A stretch of DNA of 64,000 bases from an uncultured Granulosicoccaceae bacterium (GTDB lineage: Bacteria > Pseudomonadota > Gammaproteobacteria > Granulosicoccales > Granulosicoccaceae): the NCBI GenBank assembly GCA_937930305.1, contig CALGLE010000049.1, positions 44,884-108,883 of the forward strand, in the 5' to 3' direction. This document shows positions 27,349 to 36,829 of the stretch, in pieces. The notes under the pieces are model-generated. The model was given only the letters and a program-made list of their open reading frames with translations, was not told the DNA's origin and ran no database searches. The first letter of the stretch is position 1. Each line of letters begins with the position of its first letter. The position numbers and the translations under genes were made by a program.

Positions 27349-28590
27349 ATGGCCCAGAAAATAGACAATATGCACATCGATTTTCGAATTGATGGTGACT
27401 TGGGTGAGAAAAAACAGCGGGGAACTGTGTTTGTTAAAGCCACCTGGGTAATTAATCCAATCACTGGGTCAATTGAACCGGGTCCTCCTGTTGAATTGAA
27501 AAACGATTTTCGTGATGAGGAGTTAACCCCAAGACTCCCACCGCATTCAGATTACTTTCCTTGGAAAAAACACACTGACGTTGGAATATGTGGAGATGCT
27601 TTTTCTCCCAATGGCCGTCTAGTTCAATCGTTTGATGTTAGTGCGAATATTGGTAATCGAGTTAAGTCGATAAGAGTCTTTGGAGAGCGATTTATCGAAT
27701 TCTCAAATTCGAGACCCCAAATAAGCTTACCACCGCAAATTGATACTGTGCCCTTGTCAGTTTCTAATGCCTACGGGGGGGCCGATTTTAGAGTCGGCTA
27801 CAACGAAGAAGATACTGAGGAACGGTCGCTGGTATTTTCTGAAGTAGACCATCCCGGCCTTTACCCTCGTAACCCCTGGGGCAGAGGATATTTAGTCGAG
27901 CAAGAACCCATAGATGGTATGGCACTTCCAACTCAAGAAGATCCCGATGATTTACTCACTAACGATCGTCTTGTAACGGGGGATCCGAAAAAGTGGTTTC
28001 TACAACCCCTACCTGCACACTTTGATTGGGTGCCCGTGAATAACTACCCGCGTCGATTGTTTTTCGCACCTGAGGCTGAACCTTGGTTTGAGGGGCCTGA
28101 TGACGAATCACTACCAGAAGTTCGACGAAAAATATTGGCACCTGGCTATCGTGAGCATCTAAAAGAATACCTTGACGGTGGTGGACCCCATTGGCGTTTT
28201 TTTCAAGAAGCCCCTCATGATCAAATTTTTTCAAAAGATCTGCATGATTGGCCAATTGCGATTTCTGGTATGCACCCAGATCACGCGAAATTTAATTTCA
28301 ATCTGCCAAAACAGCCACCTAAAATTGACATCCGGTGTGAGCAAAAAGGTTCCACTGAACCACCACTAACCACTTCGATAGAGATATACCCCAACGAACT
28401 CATGTTCTCGATCGTATATACCCAATCGATTGAATTGCCGCGTCCTTTTCTACCTGGAATACACAACCATATTCCACTTGAGGCAACCATTAACGGATAC
28501 ACGGTTGGTTACGAAACCCCTGTCACCATTAAAAAACAGCTGGCACAGGCGATGAAGAAAAAGTCTAAAACTCCAGAAGGAGAGTTGTGA
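27349..28590 (+). CDS. DUF2169 family protein, T6SS adaptor candidate (copy 2)
   Basis: 413 residues from ATG 27349; an in-frame GTG two codons earlier overlaps the only ribosome-like GAG. Seen: VKATWVINPITG, HTDVGICGDAFSPNGR, LSVSNAYGGADFRVGYNEED and YPRNPWGRGYLVEQ, the characteristic YGG...NPxGRGY pattern of DUF2169, more canonical than copy 1. No signal peptide. Known family context is as for the upstream copy. Having two different members around one central protein suggests each handles a separate cargo or a separate face of it. Confidence 0.82.
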   Translation: MAQKIDNMHIDFRIDGDLGEKKQRGTVFVKATWVINPITGSIEPGPPVELKNDFRDEELTPRLPPHSDYFPWKKHTDVGICGDAFSPNGRLVQSFDVSANIGNRVKSIRVFGERFIEFSNSRPQISLPPQIDTVPLSVSNAYGGADFRVGYNEEDTEERSLVFSEVDHPGLYPRNPWGRGYLVEQEPIDGMALPTQEDPDDLLTNDRLVTGDPKKWFLQPLPAHFDWVPVNNYPRRLFFAPEAEPWFEGPDDESLPEVRRKILAPGYREHLKEYLDGGGPHWRFFQEAPHDQIFSKDLHDWPIAISGMHPDHAKFNFNLPKQPPKIDIRCEQKGSTEPPLTTSIEIYPNELMFSIVYTQSIELPRPFLPGIHNHIPLEATINGYTVGYETPVTIKKQLAQAMKKKSKTPEGEL

Positions 28591-29159
28591 TGAACGCAGA
28601 GAACGTATTTGACAAGATTGGAAAATCTCGAGATGAATCCTCTATGGATTCGTTAGCCTTATCATCAGGTGAATTGCTGGTCGCTGAAGTCATAGTAGAC
28701 GTACACCCCGTAACACCAGGACGTGTATTGATTAAAGGAAATCACGCAGACGGCACCTCATTTGAAAGTTGGTTAAGCGCGTTGCAATCACTGGTGATAA
28801 GAGCAGGCGACCGTGTAACGATTCAACGGCCCTCCAATTACCCAGAACCCATCATTAATGGTGTCTTAGATTCTGTAGATCGAAAGCCCGTACTGGCACA
28901 TAAAACCGGTGCAGAACTATCACTGCAACCCGACGAAACGCTGCGAATTAACGATGATAAAGGCGCTCCCCTGATGGATGTCAAGCAATCCGATGATGGC
29001 CCCATTGTGCAGCTGCATACTTCAATGAGCGCGTTAGATATGCCAGGTACTTTTAGGTTGTCGGCCGATGCTGTTGAAATTGATGCCCGACAAGGTGAAA
29101 TGAAATTAGCCGCAAGCGGAGACATCCATGTCGATGGCGAGGTGATCAATTTAAATTAA
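28590..29159 (+). CDS. DUF6484-like protein, T6SS spike accessory
   Basis: 189 residues from ATG 28590, seven bases after GGAG and overlapping the previous stop. Seen: SSGELLVAEVIVDVHPVTPG, SWLSALQSLVIRAGDRVTIQ and PEPIINGVLDSVDRKP, which match my memory of the small beta-barrel DUF6484 proteins encoded beside DUF2169 and VgrG; the C-terminal half forms short repeated strands (LQPDETLRINDDKGAPLMDV, RLSADAVEIDARQGEMKLAA) like a gp5/VgrG beta helix. Inference: a small spike-associated protein. Last gene of the rightward T6SS arm. Confidence 0.65.
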   Translation: MNAENVFDKIGKSRDESSMDSLALSSGELLVAEVIVDVHPVTPGRVLIKGNHADGTSFESWLSALQSLVIRAGDRVTIQRPSNYPEPIINGVLDSVDRKPVLAHKTGAELSLQPDETLRINDDKGAPLMDVKQSDDGPIVQLHTSMSALDMPGTFRLSADAVEIDARQGEMKLAASGDIHVDGEVINLN

Positions 29160-29188
29160 CCGGCGATTGCCCGACACGAACCAAGGAG

Positions 29189-29869
29189 TTAACAGTCGTT
29201 GAATTTTTCTGTTAAGGGAGTCAACAGTTCTAAATCAAAACCTACCGTGTGAAGATCCTCTTCACCTTTATGCGGTGAATTAGCGTACCGAACCTCAAGA
29301 AAAGAACCGTCTTGAATCAACGTGAATACTTCACCATAGGATTGGTCAAAAACCGCAGAGACCTCTTTCACGGTTTGGTTAAATTTCAATGGCAGACCAG
29401 CGTCGATTCGCACGCCGGCTTCAGGGTGTGAGATGTCAATGGCTGCATCAGTTCTGAAATACACAAGGTTATTTGTCAATACAAGATTGACGTTTGTGCT
29501 CAGTTTCCCGTTTAACACGATTTGAGTAGGCGAAATAATGGAACACGTTAGTTCACCAGTAACTGGGTCGGGAAAATTTCCAAAAACCCAATCAACCTCT
29601 GAGGGTTCGACGGTGTCCAAGTCCGAAGTTTCATTGGCAGCTTCATCGGCAGATTCGGTTGTCGGTAATTCACTTTGGTGGCTTTCCGTGCCAAACAAAT
29701 CCAATTTTCTTTGTCGTTCGGATGACGTTAGCTCTTCAATATGGGCACGTTCAGCAGCCTCGTACTCTGCTTCAATCGCGTCACGGTTTTCTGTCGCACA
29801 GCCAGTTAGACCAGAGAAAAAAAGCAACGTAATTAATGAACAGATGTTTAGCTTGTGTTTTGGGTTCAA
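29189..29869 (-). CDS. Predicted lipoprotein, unknown function
   Basis: 226 residues from TTG 29869, preceded by AAGG seven bases upstream; the frame is open 17 codons further to 29920 without a better site. Seen: basic start, hydrophobic stretch and lipobox LTGC, then an acidic, charged helix (ENRDAIEAEYEAAERAHIEE), an Asp/Glu/Ser linker, and a C-terminal beta-rich domain of about 110 residues. It converges on the end of the T6SS arm with 29 bases between stops. No family recognised; not clearly part of the T6SS. Confidence 0.6.
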   Translation of the reverse strand: MNPKHKLNICSLITLLFFSGLTGCATENRDAIEAEYEAAERAHIEELTSSERQRKLDLFGTESHQSELPTTESADEAANETSDLDTVEPSEVDWVFGNFPDPVTGELTCSIISPTQIVLNGKLSTNVNLVLTNNLVYFRTDAAIDISHPEAGVRIDAGLPLKFNQTVKEVSAVFDQSYGEVFTLIQDGSFLEVRYANSPHKGEEDLHTVGFDLELLTPLTEKFNDC

Positions 29870-30030
29870 TCCTAGACCTTGGTTTAATTGAATGACTATT
29901 AAAACGATTAAGAAATACAACTTTGATCCATTAGCCCAGTGCTCTTCTGGCTTGGCTGTGTTCCAATTTTAACGTTGATGTAATTCCAGCGCTAGTGTTG
30001 GATGAAAATCAACTTTAACGAGGTATTAGC

Positions 30031-33000
30031 ATGGAAGAATTAGAACCAAAGGTGAGGCGGCGCATTTGTATCGACGCGCAAAAGCTTGCGCAGCTTACTC
30101 TCTTAACATTTGCATTAATTCTTATTACGTCGGTTGCATCAGCGAATACGAGCAATTGGCGCTCAGCATCTGAACGTTGGACGGACACACCCAGTTGTGA
30201 CAGTTGCCATGAGAAAGATAGGCTTTCGACAGGGCTAAAGATCAGTGATCGAAAGGTACCATTCAGCACGCGGTCTGTGCCAGTTAGGCCAGGGGATACG
30301 CAATTAAGCAACGGGAATATTGTGGGTGGTTTGCCTTCTGGGACTGACCCCGGCCACGATGATTTTTCATGGCGGTGGCGATACGCGAATTCTGGTGGAG
30401 CCGGGGCATTTCTCGATGACACTGGGGCCAATATCGAATTTAGTTCTGGTTTGGATTCTATTTCGATCCAGTACTGCGCCGGACAACGACGGGGTGATAC
30501 CGCTTATATGTATTGTGATTTTTTTGACATCACTCGCGAGCCGGCCCCCAACGAGCCTCCCAAAATTACCCAACCGACCTCTGGCGCCGATTTAACCTTA
30601 GCGGTTGGTGAAACGAAGAACATTTCAGTAGCCGTCAGTGATGACGATCCGTCCAACATTGACTATTCGTGGACATCCACGAATTCTTCATTAGCGTCTA
30701 TTTCTCCCTCAAGTCTGACGAATGCGCCAGCGAATCGAACGTTTACTGTGACCGGTGATAGGGCGGGCAGCGCAACATTGACGCTACGTGTTACCGACTC
30801 TGGTGGAGAAATCGATACCGTTACAGTGGACTTGACTGTTACCGCGCCCAACAACGGCCCCGTTCTTCAAGGCCTTGTCGACGGTGCTCGAATCAACTTA
30901 GATGGCAACGAGGACGAGACCATTTTCGTCAGTGCAGTTAACAACTCTTCCGGGGCATTGTCGTTCAGTGCGTCCGATTTTAATAATTCGATTGTGGAGG
31001 TATCCGTTGAAGCTTCCACGGGTACCTACCTACTCTCTCCAAAATTTCCCGGTTCAACCACTTTAACCATGACCGTTACCGACTCCGACGGCTTAACGGA
31101 TTCAGCTGACGTTTGCGTGAGTGTGCGTAATAACCCCTCTGGGCTGCCGACGATTCCTGGGGTGCCGACGATTCCTGGAGTGGATATACCGACGATTCCG
31201 GGTGTAAGCATACCGACGATTCCGGGTATAAGCATACCGACAGAGCCAGGGATTGGCTTACCAGTAATCCCGTCCCTCGGTTCACCTGCCAACCGAGATT
31301 GCAATGAAACACCGTCGCTGCAATCGGTTAACCCCAGTCGTGCAATCACACTTGAGTCAGGTGAATCTTCCACTGTTGCGTTGAATATCGATGACGATGA
31401 CCCTGAAACGCACGAAACGAGCGTGTCTAGTAGCAACACATCGGTCGCAACCGCAACGGTCAATTCGAACGGCTCTGTCAACATTAGTGCATCCCAGGTA
31501 GGAACTTCGACTGTATTGATAACCGTGACAGATGCAGCGGGACAATTCGTCTCTGCGTCTATCGAAGTAACGGTCGCGGATGATGTGCCACCCAACAGCG
31601 CACCAGTCATCACTGGACATAGCCCGGGTGGCACGGTTGCTTTGTTACCAGACGAATCCGTTGTGGTTTCATTGGAAGTCAGTGATGCACAAAGTGATTT
31701 TATTACCTTATCGTCGGTCGATAGCAGTGACACCGATGTTGTGAAGGTTGAAGTGGAGCCCGATGGTGACCTGTCTCAAACAAAACTGCGCTTAACCGCC
31801 GTTAACGAAGGAAGCGCGACAATTTCTGTCGTTCCAACCGATGGATTTGATTCCGGAGAACGCTACTCATTTAACGTTTCAGTGCAGTCGGAAAACAACG
31901 CGCCATCGGCCAGTGATGATAATTATGTTTTTACATTCGATTCGAATGATCAAGAATTATCTGTTCTAGATAATGATTTCGACCCGGACGGAGATCCCTT
32001 AAAAATTGAATTAAGTGGAAGTGGAACAACACAAGGCGGCTCGGTTTCCAGTGATGGCTCTGAAGTTACTTACAACCCGCCGTCATCGTTCACAACAACG
32101 GATTCATTCAGTTACCGGGCGATAGATTCAAGAGGGTTAGAATCAAACACGGCCACCGTGCGCATAACTCCTTCTGATACAGATGGTGATGGGGTATTTG
32201 ATGGAACTGACAACTGTTCCCAATTCCCCAATAGTGGGCAACTGGATTCGGATGACGATGGGCAAGGGGATGAATGTGATCCCGACCCGTTTGGACAAGG
32301 AGAGTTACTGGTCTCGGGTAGTGGCGCTGCACTGGTCGAAGGCGAGTGTCTCGCTTGTCACTTGAATGGCGACTTCGGTGCTCCCTTGTTTGGTGATGAT
32401 GATGCCTGGGAGGATCGAATAGATGCAGTAAATGGCGATCTGTCTCAATTGGTAGAAAGCGTCATCAACGGTCGTGGTGCAATGCCAGCGTTCGGACAAC
32501 GCTTTTCAGCAACCGAATTGAACGCCGCTGTTCTGTATTTAATTGGACGAGAAGAACCCCCGTTGGTTGAAATCTCGGATGCCGATAGTGATTCAGTGGC
32601 GGACGAGCTTGATAACTGCGTGTTCTATTCCAACGTAAATCAATTTGATACGGACGCAGATGGTATCGGTGACGCTTGCGAGTCAGATATGAATGCAGAT
32701 GGGGTGCTGGATTACTCGTTAGAATTTGTTGCACAGCAGGGCCCCGCGGATAACCCGCGTGCCGGTGGTCTTCTTGCTCGCAGAGGTGATGTGGCATCAG
32801 TGTCAGTTAGAACGCGATCGGGTCTCACTGGCTTAACCTACAACTGGGAAAAAACACACCCTCTAGTATTGGAAGTGGCCACCATTTTAGATGGTGGGGC
32901 AACGTTAGAATTCTCGCCCCAAAACTTAGATCCCGCAGCCCGTGATGTGGTGGTGGTTGTATCAAATGATGAATTCACAGCCCGCGGACGCTCACGATTG

Positions 33001-33810
33001 GTCATTCTTAATGGTGCAGAAGGGGAAGGCTTCACTGATGCAGATCAAGACGGTTACCCCAAGAGCTTTGATTCAGACGACAGCAATGCAAGCCGCATGC
33101 TGGCGAATCCTTCTTCACCGAATAACACCTTAATTTTAGAAACTGAAAATTCACTGGCCATTGGCGACATTGCCGCAGTTTCTTCTGCGCTAACGGGTTA
33201 CACGACGGGGTCCTTTGTATTGAATGACAGTGACTTTTTACAGGCCGCTGCTTTGCGGCATTCAGAAGCAGAACCCGTTGCTGTGAACAATTTGCGCAGT
33301 TCAACCGAGAACATCAGCATTGAAATCCACGGCCTAGACGCGGAGCAAAGCTCTGTGGTTATGAGGTTGCCAGGTAACTTACCGCTGAACCCGCGCATTC
33401 GGCTGTACCGGCCCAAAGAAGGTACTTGGGAAGGTTTCTCGATCGAAGGTGGTGATTCTGTCAGTAGTGCACCCGCAGGCTCGAACGGGTGCCCGATTGC
33501 CCAAAGCCCAAACTATCAGGATGGCTTAACCGCTGGTGTCGGTTGTGTGCGGCTGCTGGTAACAGATAACGGCGTTAACGATGTGGATCAACGTCGTGAT
33601 GGTGTGGTGACGTTAATCCTTAACATTGGTTCGGCCATCGATCCCACAGAGTTCATTCCCAATGATGGTGTTGGTGGGCAGCCGCCAGTCGTTGCTATTA
33701 ACCCGTCATCCGGTGGTGGCGGAAGCGCTTCTTGGTTTGTACTGTTAGGTGTGTTGCTGCTGAGCGCGGTACGTCGAGTCAATGGCTTCAAAATCAACAA
33801 TTCAAAGTAA
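30031..33810 (+). CDS. Large secreted cytochrome-like surface protein with GlyGly-CTERM anchor
   Basis: 1259 residues. Seen in order: signal peptide (to about residue 38); heme-type motif CDSCH at 56-60; two or three Ig/cadherin-like beta domains (about 180-370 and 420-620); a Pro-rich repeat of IPTIPGV units near 370-410; a thrombospondin-3-like calcium repeat near 716-755 (DTDGDGVFDGTDNC); a class I cytochrome c domain with CLACH at 773-777 and a probable Met ligand in GRGAMPAFG; a second calcium repeat near 850-897; and a GlyGly-CTERM tail (GGGGSASWFVLLGVLLLSAV). Known: GlyGly-CTERM proteins pass through type II secretion and are processed by rhombosortase. Inference: a cell-surface redox protein. 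First gene of a five-gene run. Confidence 0.8.
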   Translation: MEELEPKVRRRICIDAQKLAQLTLLTFALILITSVASANTSNWRSASERWTDTPSCDSCHEKDRLSTGLKISDRKVPFSTRSVPVRPGDTQLSNGNIVGGLPSGTDPGHDDFSWRWRYANSGGAGAFLDDTGANIEFSSGLDSISIQYCAGQRRGDTAYMYCDFFDITREPAPNEPPKITQPTSGADLTLAVGETKNISVAVSDDDPSNIDYSWTSTNSSLASISPSSLTNAPANRTFTVTGDRAGSATLTLRVTDSGGEIDTVTVDLTVTAPNNGPVLQGLVDGARINLDGNEDETIFVSAVNNSSGALSFSASDFNNSIVEVSVEASTGTYLLSPKFPGSTTLTMTVTDSDGLTDSADVCVSVRNNPSGLPTIPGVPTIPGVDIPTIPGVSIPTIPGISIPTEPGIGLPVIPSLGSPANRDCNETPSLQSVNPSRAITLESGESSTVALNIDDDDPETHETSVSSSNTSVATATVNSNGSVNISASQVGTSTVLITVTDAAGQFVSASIEVTVADDVPPNSAPVITGHSPGGTVALLPDESVVVSLEVSDAQSDFITLSSVDSSDTDVVKVEVEPDGDLSQTKLRLTAVNEGSATISVVPTDGFDSGERYSFNVSVQSENNAPSASDDNYVFTFDSNDQELSVLDNDFDPDGDPLKIELSGSGTTQGGSVSSDGSEVTYNPPSSFTTTDSFSYRAIDSRGLESNTATVRITPSDTDGDGVFDGTDNCSQFPNSGQLDSDDDGQGDECDPDPFGQGELLVSGSGAALVEGECLACHLNGDFGAPLFGDDDAWEDRIDAVNGDLSQLVESVINGRGAMPAFGQRFSATELNAAVLYLIGREEPPLVEISDADSDSVADELDNCVFYSNVNQFDTDADGIGDACESDMNADGVLDYSLEFVAQQGPADNPRAGGLLARRGDVASVSVRTRSGLTGLTYNWEKTHPLVLEVATILDGGATLEFSPQNLDPAARDVVVVVSNDEFTARGRSRLVILNGAEGEGFTDADQDGYPKSFDSDDSNASRMLANPSSPNNTLILETENSLAIGDIAAVSSALTGYTTGSFVLNDSDFLQAAALRHSEAEPVAVNNLRSSTENISIEIHGLDAEQSSVVMRLPGNLPLNPRIRLYRPKEGTWEGFSIEGGDSVSSAPAGSNGCPIAQSPNYQDGLTAGVGCVRLLVTDNGVNDVDQRRDGVVTLILNIGSAIDPTEFIPNDGVGGQPPVVAINPSSGGGGSASWFVLLGVLLLSAVRRVNGFKINNSK
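31141..31275 (+). repeat. Pro-rich IPG tandem repeat in the large surface protein
   Basis: About five imperfect units of CCGACGATTCCKGG-type sequence, 18-24 bases each, encode PTIPGV, PTIPGV, IPTIPGVS, IPTIPGIS, IPTEPGIG. It separates two Ig-like regions, so it probably acts as a stiff spacer. Unit number may vary between strains. Confidence 0.75.
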
Positions 33811-33831
33811 CAATAAAGGGCGAACCTATCC

Positions 33832-34713
33832 GTGGAATCAAAAACCCAATTGACCCGTGTTATCGCGTTTTGTGGATTAATATCTACACTAGCGCCGGGT
33901 GCCAGTTTCGCTGCCAGCATCACCGGCGTGGATTTACAATTTATCGGTGATTCCAATTCACCCAAAGCCGAATTCACTCGGGATATTGAAGCCAGTTCTG
34001 CGTTTCGAGGTCGGGTGACGGCGAATTTACTCAACTTTGCGTCGGTCTCTAATGATCGTCGTGCGTCCGGTTGGTCGGTTAACGCCTTAGGCAGTTATGA
34101 GCACAACGCAGACTTTGAAGCTTTGGGGGAATCACGCTATCGGGTGAGCCTAAATTCGTTTCGCGAAAACAAGACAGCAGGCGGTGCGCCGTTCTATCGC
34201 TTTGGTCTTGGAGCTACCTACATTGATGCCGAATCCTTTATCCGCGATGGTTTTCAAATTGATTTGTCTGCATCAGTCAATTTTCAGCCTACCAATTTTT
34301 TCGATACAACGTTCGGGGGGCAAGTCGCCTCACGCCAAGCCGAAACCGATGTTTTCGATACGCAGAAAACGACGCTTTTTGCCACCGCAAACTTTTCCCC
34401 TACCGCGCGCTCAGTTCTACGCACTGGCATTCGAGCGGTATTTGGTAATGAGGTCTCCACAGCCTCTCCGACGGTGAATATTGTGAATAACTCAGAAGCC
34501 ATCGAACCCGACTTTGCGTTTGGAGGGGCTGCCAATAATCGCTTTGCCTATTTAATCAATGCCGTTTCAATCATTGGGGAACTGGGTGCTGGTTATAACT
34601 TCTCTCGTACCGTGCAAGCGAATCTTCTCTATCGCTATGTAACGACCACAGCCGATGGTGATATTGCATACGATCGGAACTTGTTTGAATTCACCGTCAG
34701 TTTGAATTTTTAA
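33832..34713 (+). CDS. Predicted outer-membrane beta-barrel protein
   Basis: 293 residues from GTG 33832. Seen: signal peptide (cleavage after about residue 25, ASFAAS), then alternating polar/hydrophobic strands such as FYRFGLGATYIDAESF, GFQIDLSASVNFQPTNFF, TTLFATANFSPTARSVLRTG, ending with ...FEFTVSLNF, i.e. a terminal Phe as in outer-membrane barrels. About ten strands are countable. It lies 21 bases after the large heme protein and 24 before a heme-motif lipoprotein. Inference: an outer-membrane partner of these redox proteins; it is far smaller than MtrB-type conduits, so it may be an anchor and not a sleeve. Confidence 0.72.
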   Translation: MESKTQLTRVIAFCGLISTLAPGASFAASITGVDLQFIGDSNSPKAEFTRDIEASSAFRGRVTANLLNFASVSNDRRASGWSVNALGSYEHNADFEALGESRYRVSLNSFRENKTAGGAPFYRFGLGATYIDAESFIRDGFQIDLSASVNFQPTNFFDTTFGGQVASRQAETDVFDTQKTTLFATANFSPTARSVLRTGIRAVFGNEVSTASPTVNIVNNSEAIEPDFAFGGAANNRFAYLINAVSIIGELGAGYNFSRTVQANLLYRYVTTTADGDIAYDRNLFEFTVSLNF

Positions 34714-34737
34714 TTGAAGCTCAAGGAACTAGTAATA

Positions 34738-36801
34738 ATGAAACATATGCGACTTGGGTTAATTCTTCTGGGCACACTGGCTTTGATCGGGTGCCGAGGC
34801 AGCGATGAAGTGGGCAATACTGCGGATCCGATCCAATTTCCCGCAGCGGATGACCCCGACGGTTTCGCTGCTTTTCTTAATCCTGAACCGGGTATCCCAA
34901 AATTTGGCGGGGAAATTGGTGGCGTAAACAATGTCGAAGATTTCCCCGAAGCTTATTACAACACCATCGACCCGGATGGCACGCGAGATACCTTTGAAAA
35001 ATGGCGAATTGCCAACGGCTTCCTAAACCCGGATGGCTCTGTTGCACCTTGCGAGTTACCGGAGTGCGTATCGGCGCATGCCAAATTTCGAGATACCAAA
35101 GACCTTGGGTACGGACGTAATATGTTTCTTCGATGGATCCCCGCTACTCAAACGGTTGCCGTCTATGTGGAGAATTTTCAAGTTGACGCCATTGATGGCA
35201 TACCGTACGGGCCATTAAATTTTGAAGCGTTAGTGCGAGATGATCGACGCTGGAATTTTGGCGTGAACGCGATTGAATTCAGTCCTTTTCCGTACGGCGG
35301 CAATAAAAATTTCACGAAATTCTATAACTTTGCCGGTGATGGAATCCGCGCTGTGCTGGCCAGTGGTATGCAGCAACATTTTGTGGATCTAGACAGCCGA
35401 GGTCTCAAAGCGATGCCCACGCCGTGCATTGTGTGCCATGGCGGTCGAGGACGCACTTTAGTGTATGAGGATGCGCAAGGGGTTAAAAAACTGGCCCCAA
35501 CAATTACCGGAGGCATGCCAGGGGATGTGATGGCGCAAATGCAAACCATTGAGTTTGATACCTTGCAATTCGCTGATGCCGTAGGCTTTCGTCGTGAAGA
35601 TAATGAAAAGCAAGTGCAGCTTATTAATGCGGCGGTACTAGACACTTACCGGCACAGAAAAGCTAACTTCACCCGTGGTGGTGAGTGGAATGCAGACTTC
35701 GCCATTGAATTAGTGGAAGGGCGCTACGGTGGGGATCCTGCTAACGAAGCCAATCAATACAATCCAAATTTTGTTCCCGCTGGGTGGGCCAGTGGCGGCT
35801 CGGATAGTTTTAATGAAATTGTTGGCCCACATTGCAGCGTTTGTCATGCCCTTAGAGGCACCAACGAAAACCCGTCAATTGCCTTTGGTAATGTAACCAC
35901 CTTTGGAAATTATGGCTCACGCATTGATCATTTGGTATTCGATCGCGGTTTGATGCCCTTGGGACTTTTGAATTACTCGCAAATGTGGGATGGCGATAAA
36001 AACGTAGCAGAACTGGCGCGAGCCGCTGGCGTACCTGACCGCGTTGAAGATGACTTGTCTGTTGCCAGCCCCGGCCAAGCGGTTGCTGTAATAGCTGCGG
36101 CACCTCGAGTCATCGCACCCAGTGGTCAACAGCAGGTGGACTTCAGTGTCAGTGCCAGAAGTAGCGCATTTACTGATCTGAGTACGGCGACTTGGCGAGT
36201 AACTCCTGCCACAGGTGTCAGTATCACCTCGGGAGACAAAGAGGGCGAATCGATTGTGACGGTACCAGGCCCAGGCGAATACAACGTGCAATTATCTGCT
36301 TTGGGTCGTAACGGTGAAATGGTATCCAGTAGTCAAACGGTACAGGTAATTTCTGCCACTTCCCCCAGCGATGTGAATACAGAAGTTACTTTTTTTGGAG
36401 CCACTGGCATTGCCTCGCTGGTTGCAGGTAATTGCGCAGGCGGTTGCCACCAAGGTGACCCCACTTCTGGGGCACCCACCGGTAACGGTATCGCAGGTAT
36501 TCCGATTCACTACGAAGCCTGCCGGGACGATAATCTGAATGGGCATGAGTTTTTATATCGCAGCGTGTTAGCGCGTGTAAATTTTGATTCCCCCTTAGAC
36601 AGCTTGTTTCTGCGAAAGCCAGCCAATGGCGCCACCAATCCACTGGATCTAAATGGTTCGCAAATATCGAGCTATCACGGTGGAAATTTAGTACTGTCTA
36701 ACAACCAGTACAGTCGTATTCTGAGTTGGATCTTGGACGGAGCGCCTCCGGGTGATATCCCTACCTCTGCAGTTTCTGCAAGTGCTCCAACATGTCTATA
36801 A
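34738..36801 (+). CDS. Heme-motif lipoprotein (multiheme cytochrome-like)
   Basis: 687 residues from ATG 34738 (AAGGA eight bases upstream; in-frame TTG at 34714 rejected). Seen: lipobox LIGC near residue 19; CIVCH at 230-234; CSVCH at 366-370; an Ig-like domain about 440-550; and a variant motif CAGGCH (CX3CH) at 566-571, followed by a cytochrome-like tail with SPLDSLFLRKPANG, YHGGN and ILSWILDGAPPG. Known: CXXCH binds heme c covalently; CX3CH is a rare variant. Inference: an outer-membrane redox lipoprotein working with the two preceding proteins. Whether the third site binds heme is uncertain. Confidence 0.75.
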   Translation: MKHMRLGLILLGTLALIGCRGSDEVGNTADPIQFPAADDPDGFAAFLNPEPGIPKFGGEIGGVNNVEDFPEAYYNTIDPDGTRDTFEKWRIANGFLNPDGSVAPCELPECVSAHAKFRDTKDLGYGRNMFLRWIPATQTVAVYVENFQVDAIDGIPYGPLNFEALVRDDRRWNFGVNAIEFSPFPYGGNKNFTKFYNFAGDGIRAVLASGMQQHFVDLDSRGLKAMPTPCIVCHGGRGRTLVYEDAQGVKKLAPTITGGMPGDVMAQMQTIEFDTLQFADAVGFRREDNEKQVQLINAAVLDTYRHRKANFTRGGEWNADFAIELVEGRYGGDPANEANQYNPNFVPAGWASGGSDSFNEIVGPHCSVCHALRGTNENPSIAFGNVTTFGNYGSRIDHLVFDRGLMPLGLLNYSQMWDGDKNVAELARAAGVPDRVEDDLSVASPGQAVAVIAAAPRVIAPSGQQQVDFSVSARSSAFTDLSTATWRVTPATGVSITSGDKEGESIVTVPGPGEYNVQLSALGRNGEMVSSSQTVQVISATSPSDVNTEVTFFGATGIASLVAGNCAGGCHQGDPTSGAPTGNGIAGIPIHYEACRDDNLNGHEFLYRSVLARVNFDSPLDSLFLRKPANGATNPLDLNGSQISSYHGGNLVLSNNQYSRILSWILDGAPPGDIPTSAVSASAPTCL

Positions 36802-36829
36802 GCCTTTTATTACTTAGCTGGAGTTCGCC

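Noticed and set aside
29189..29215. TTAACAG/CTGTTAA hairpin between convergent stops as a terminator
   Set aside because: Weak AT-rich stem lying inside the lipoprotein coding end, with no proper T-run.
29921..30030. Fnr-type site TTGGAT...AATCAA before the cytochrome locus
   Set aside because: The half-sites are imperfect and the length is off by one; chance similarity is likely in AT-rich DNA.
33832..34713. Assigning the beta barrel as an MtrB homologue
   Set aside because: Far too short and no MtrB motif is seen; only the gene context is reminiscent.
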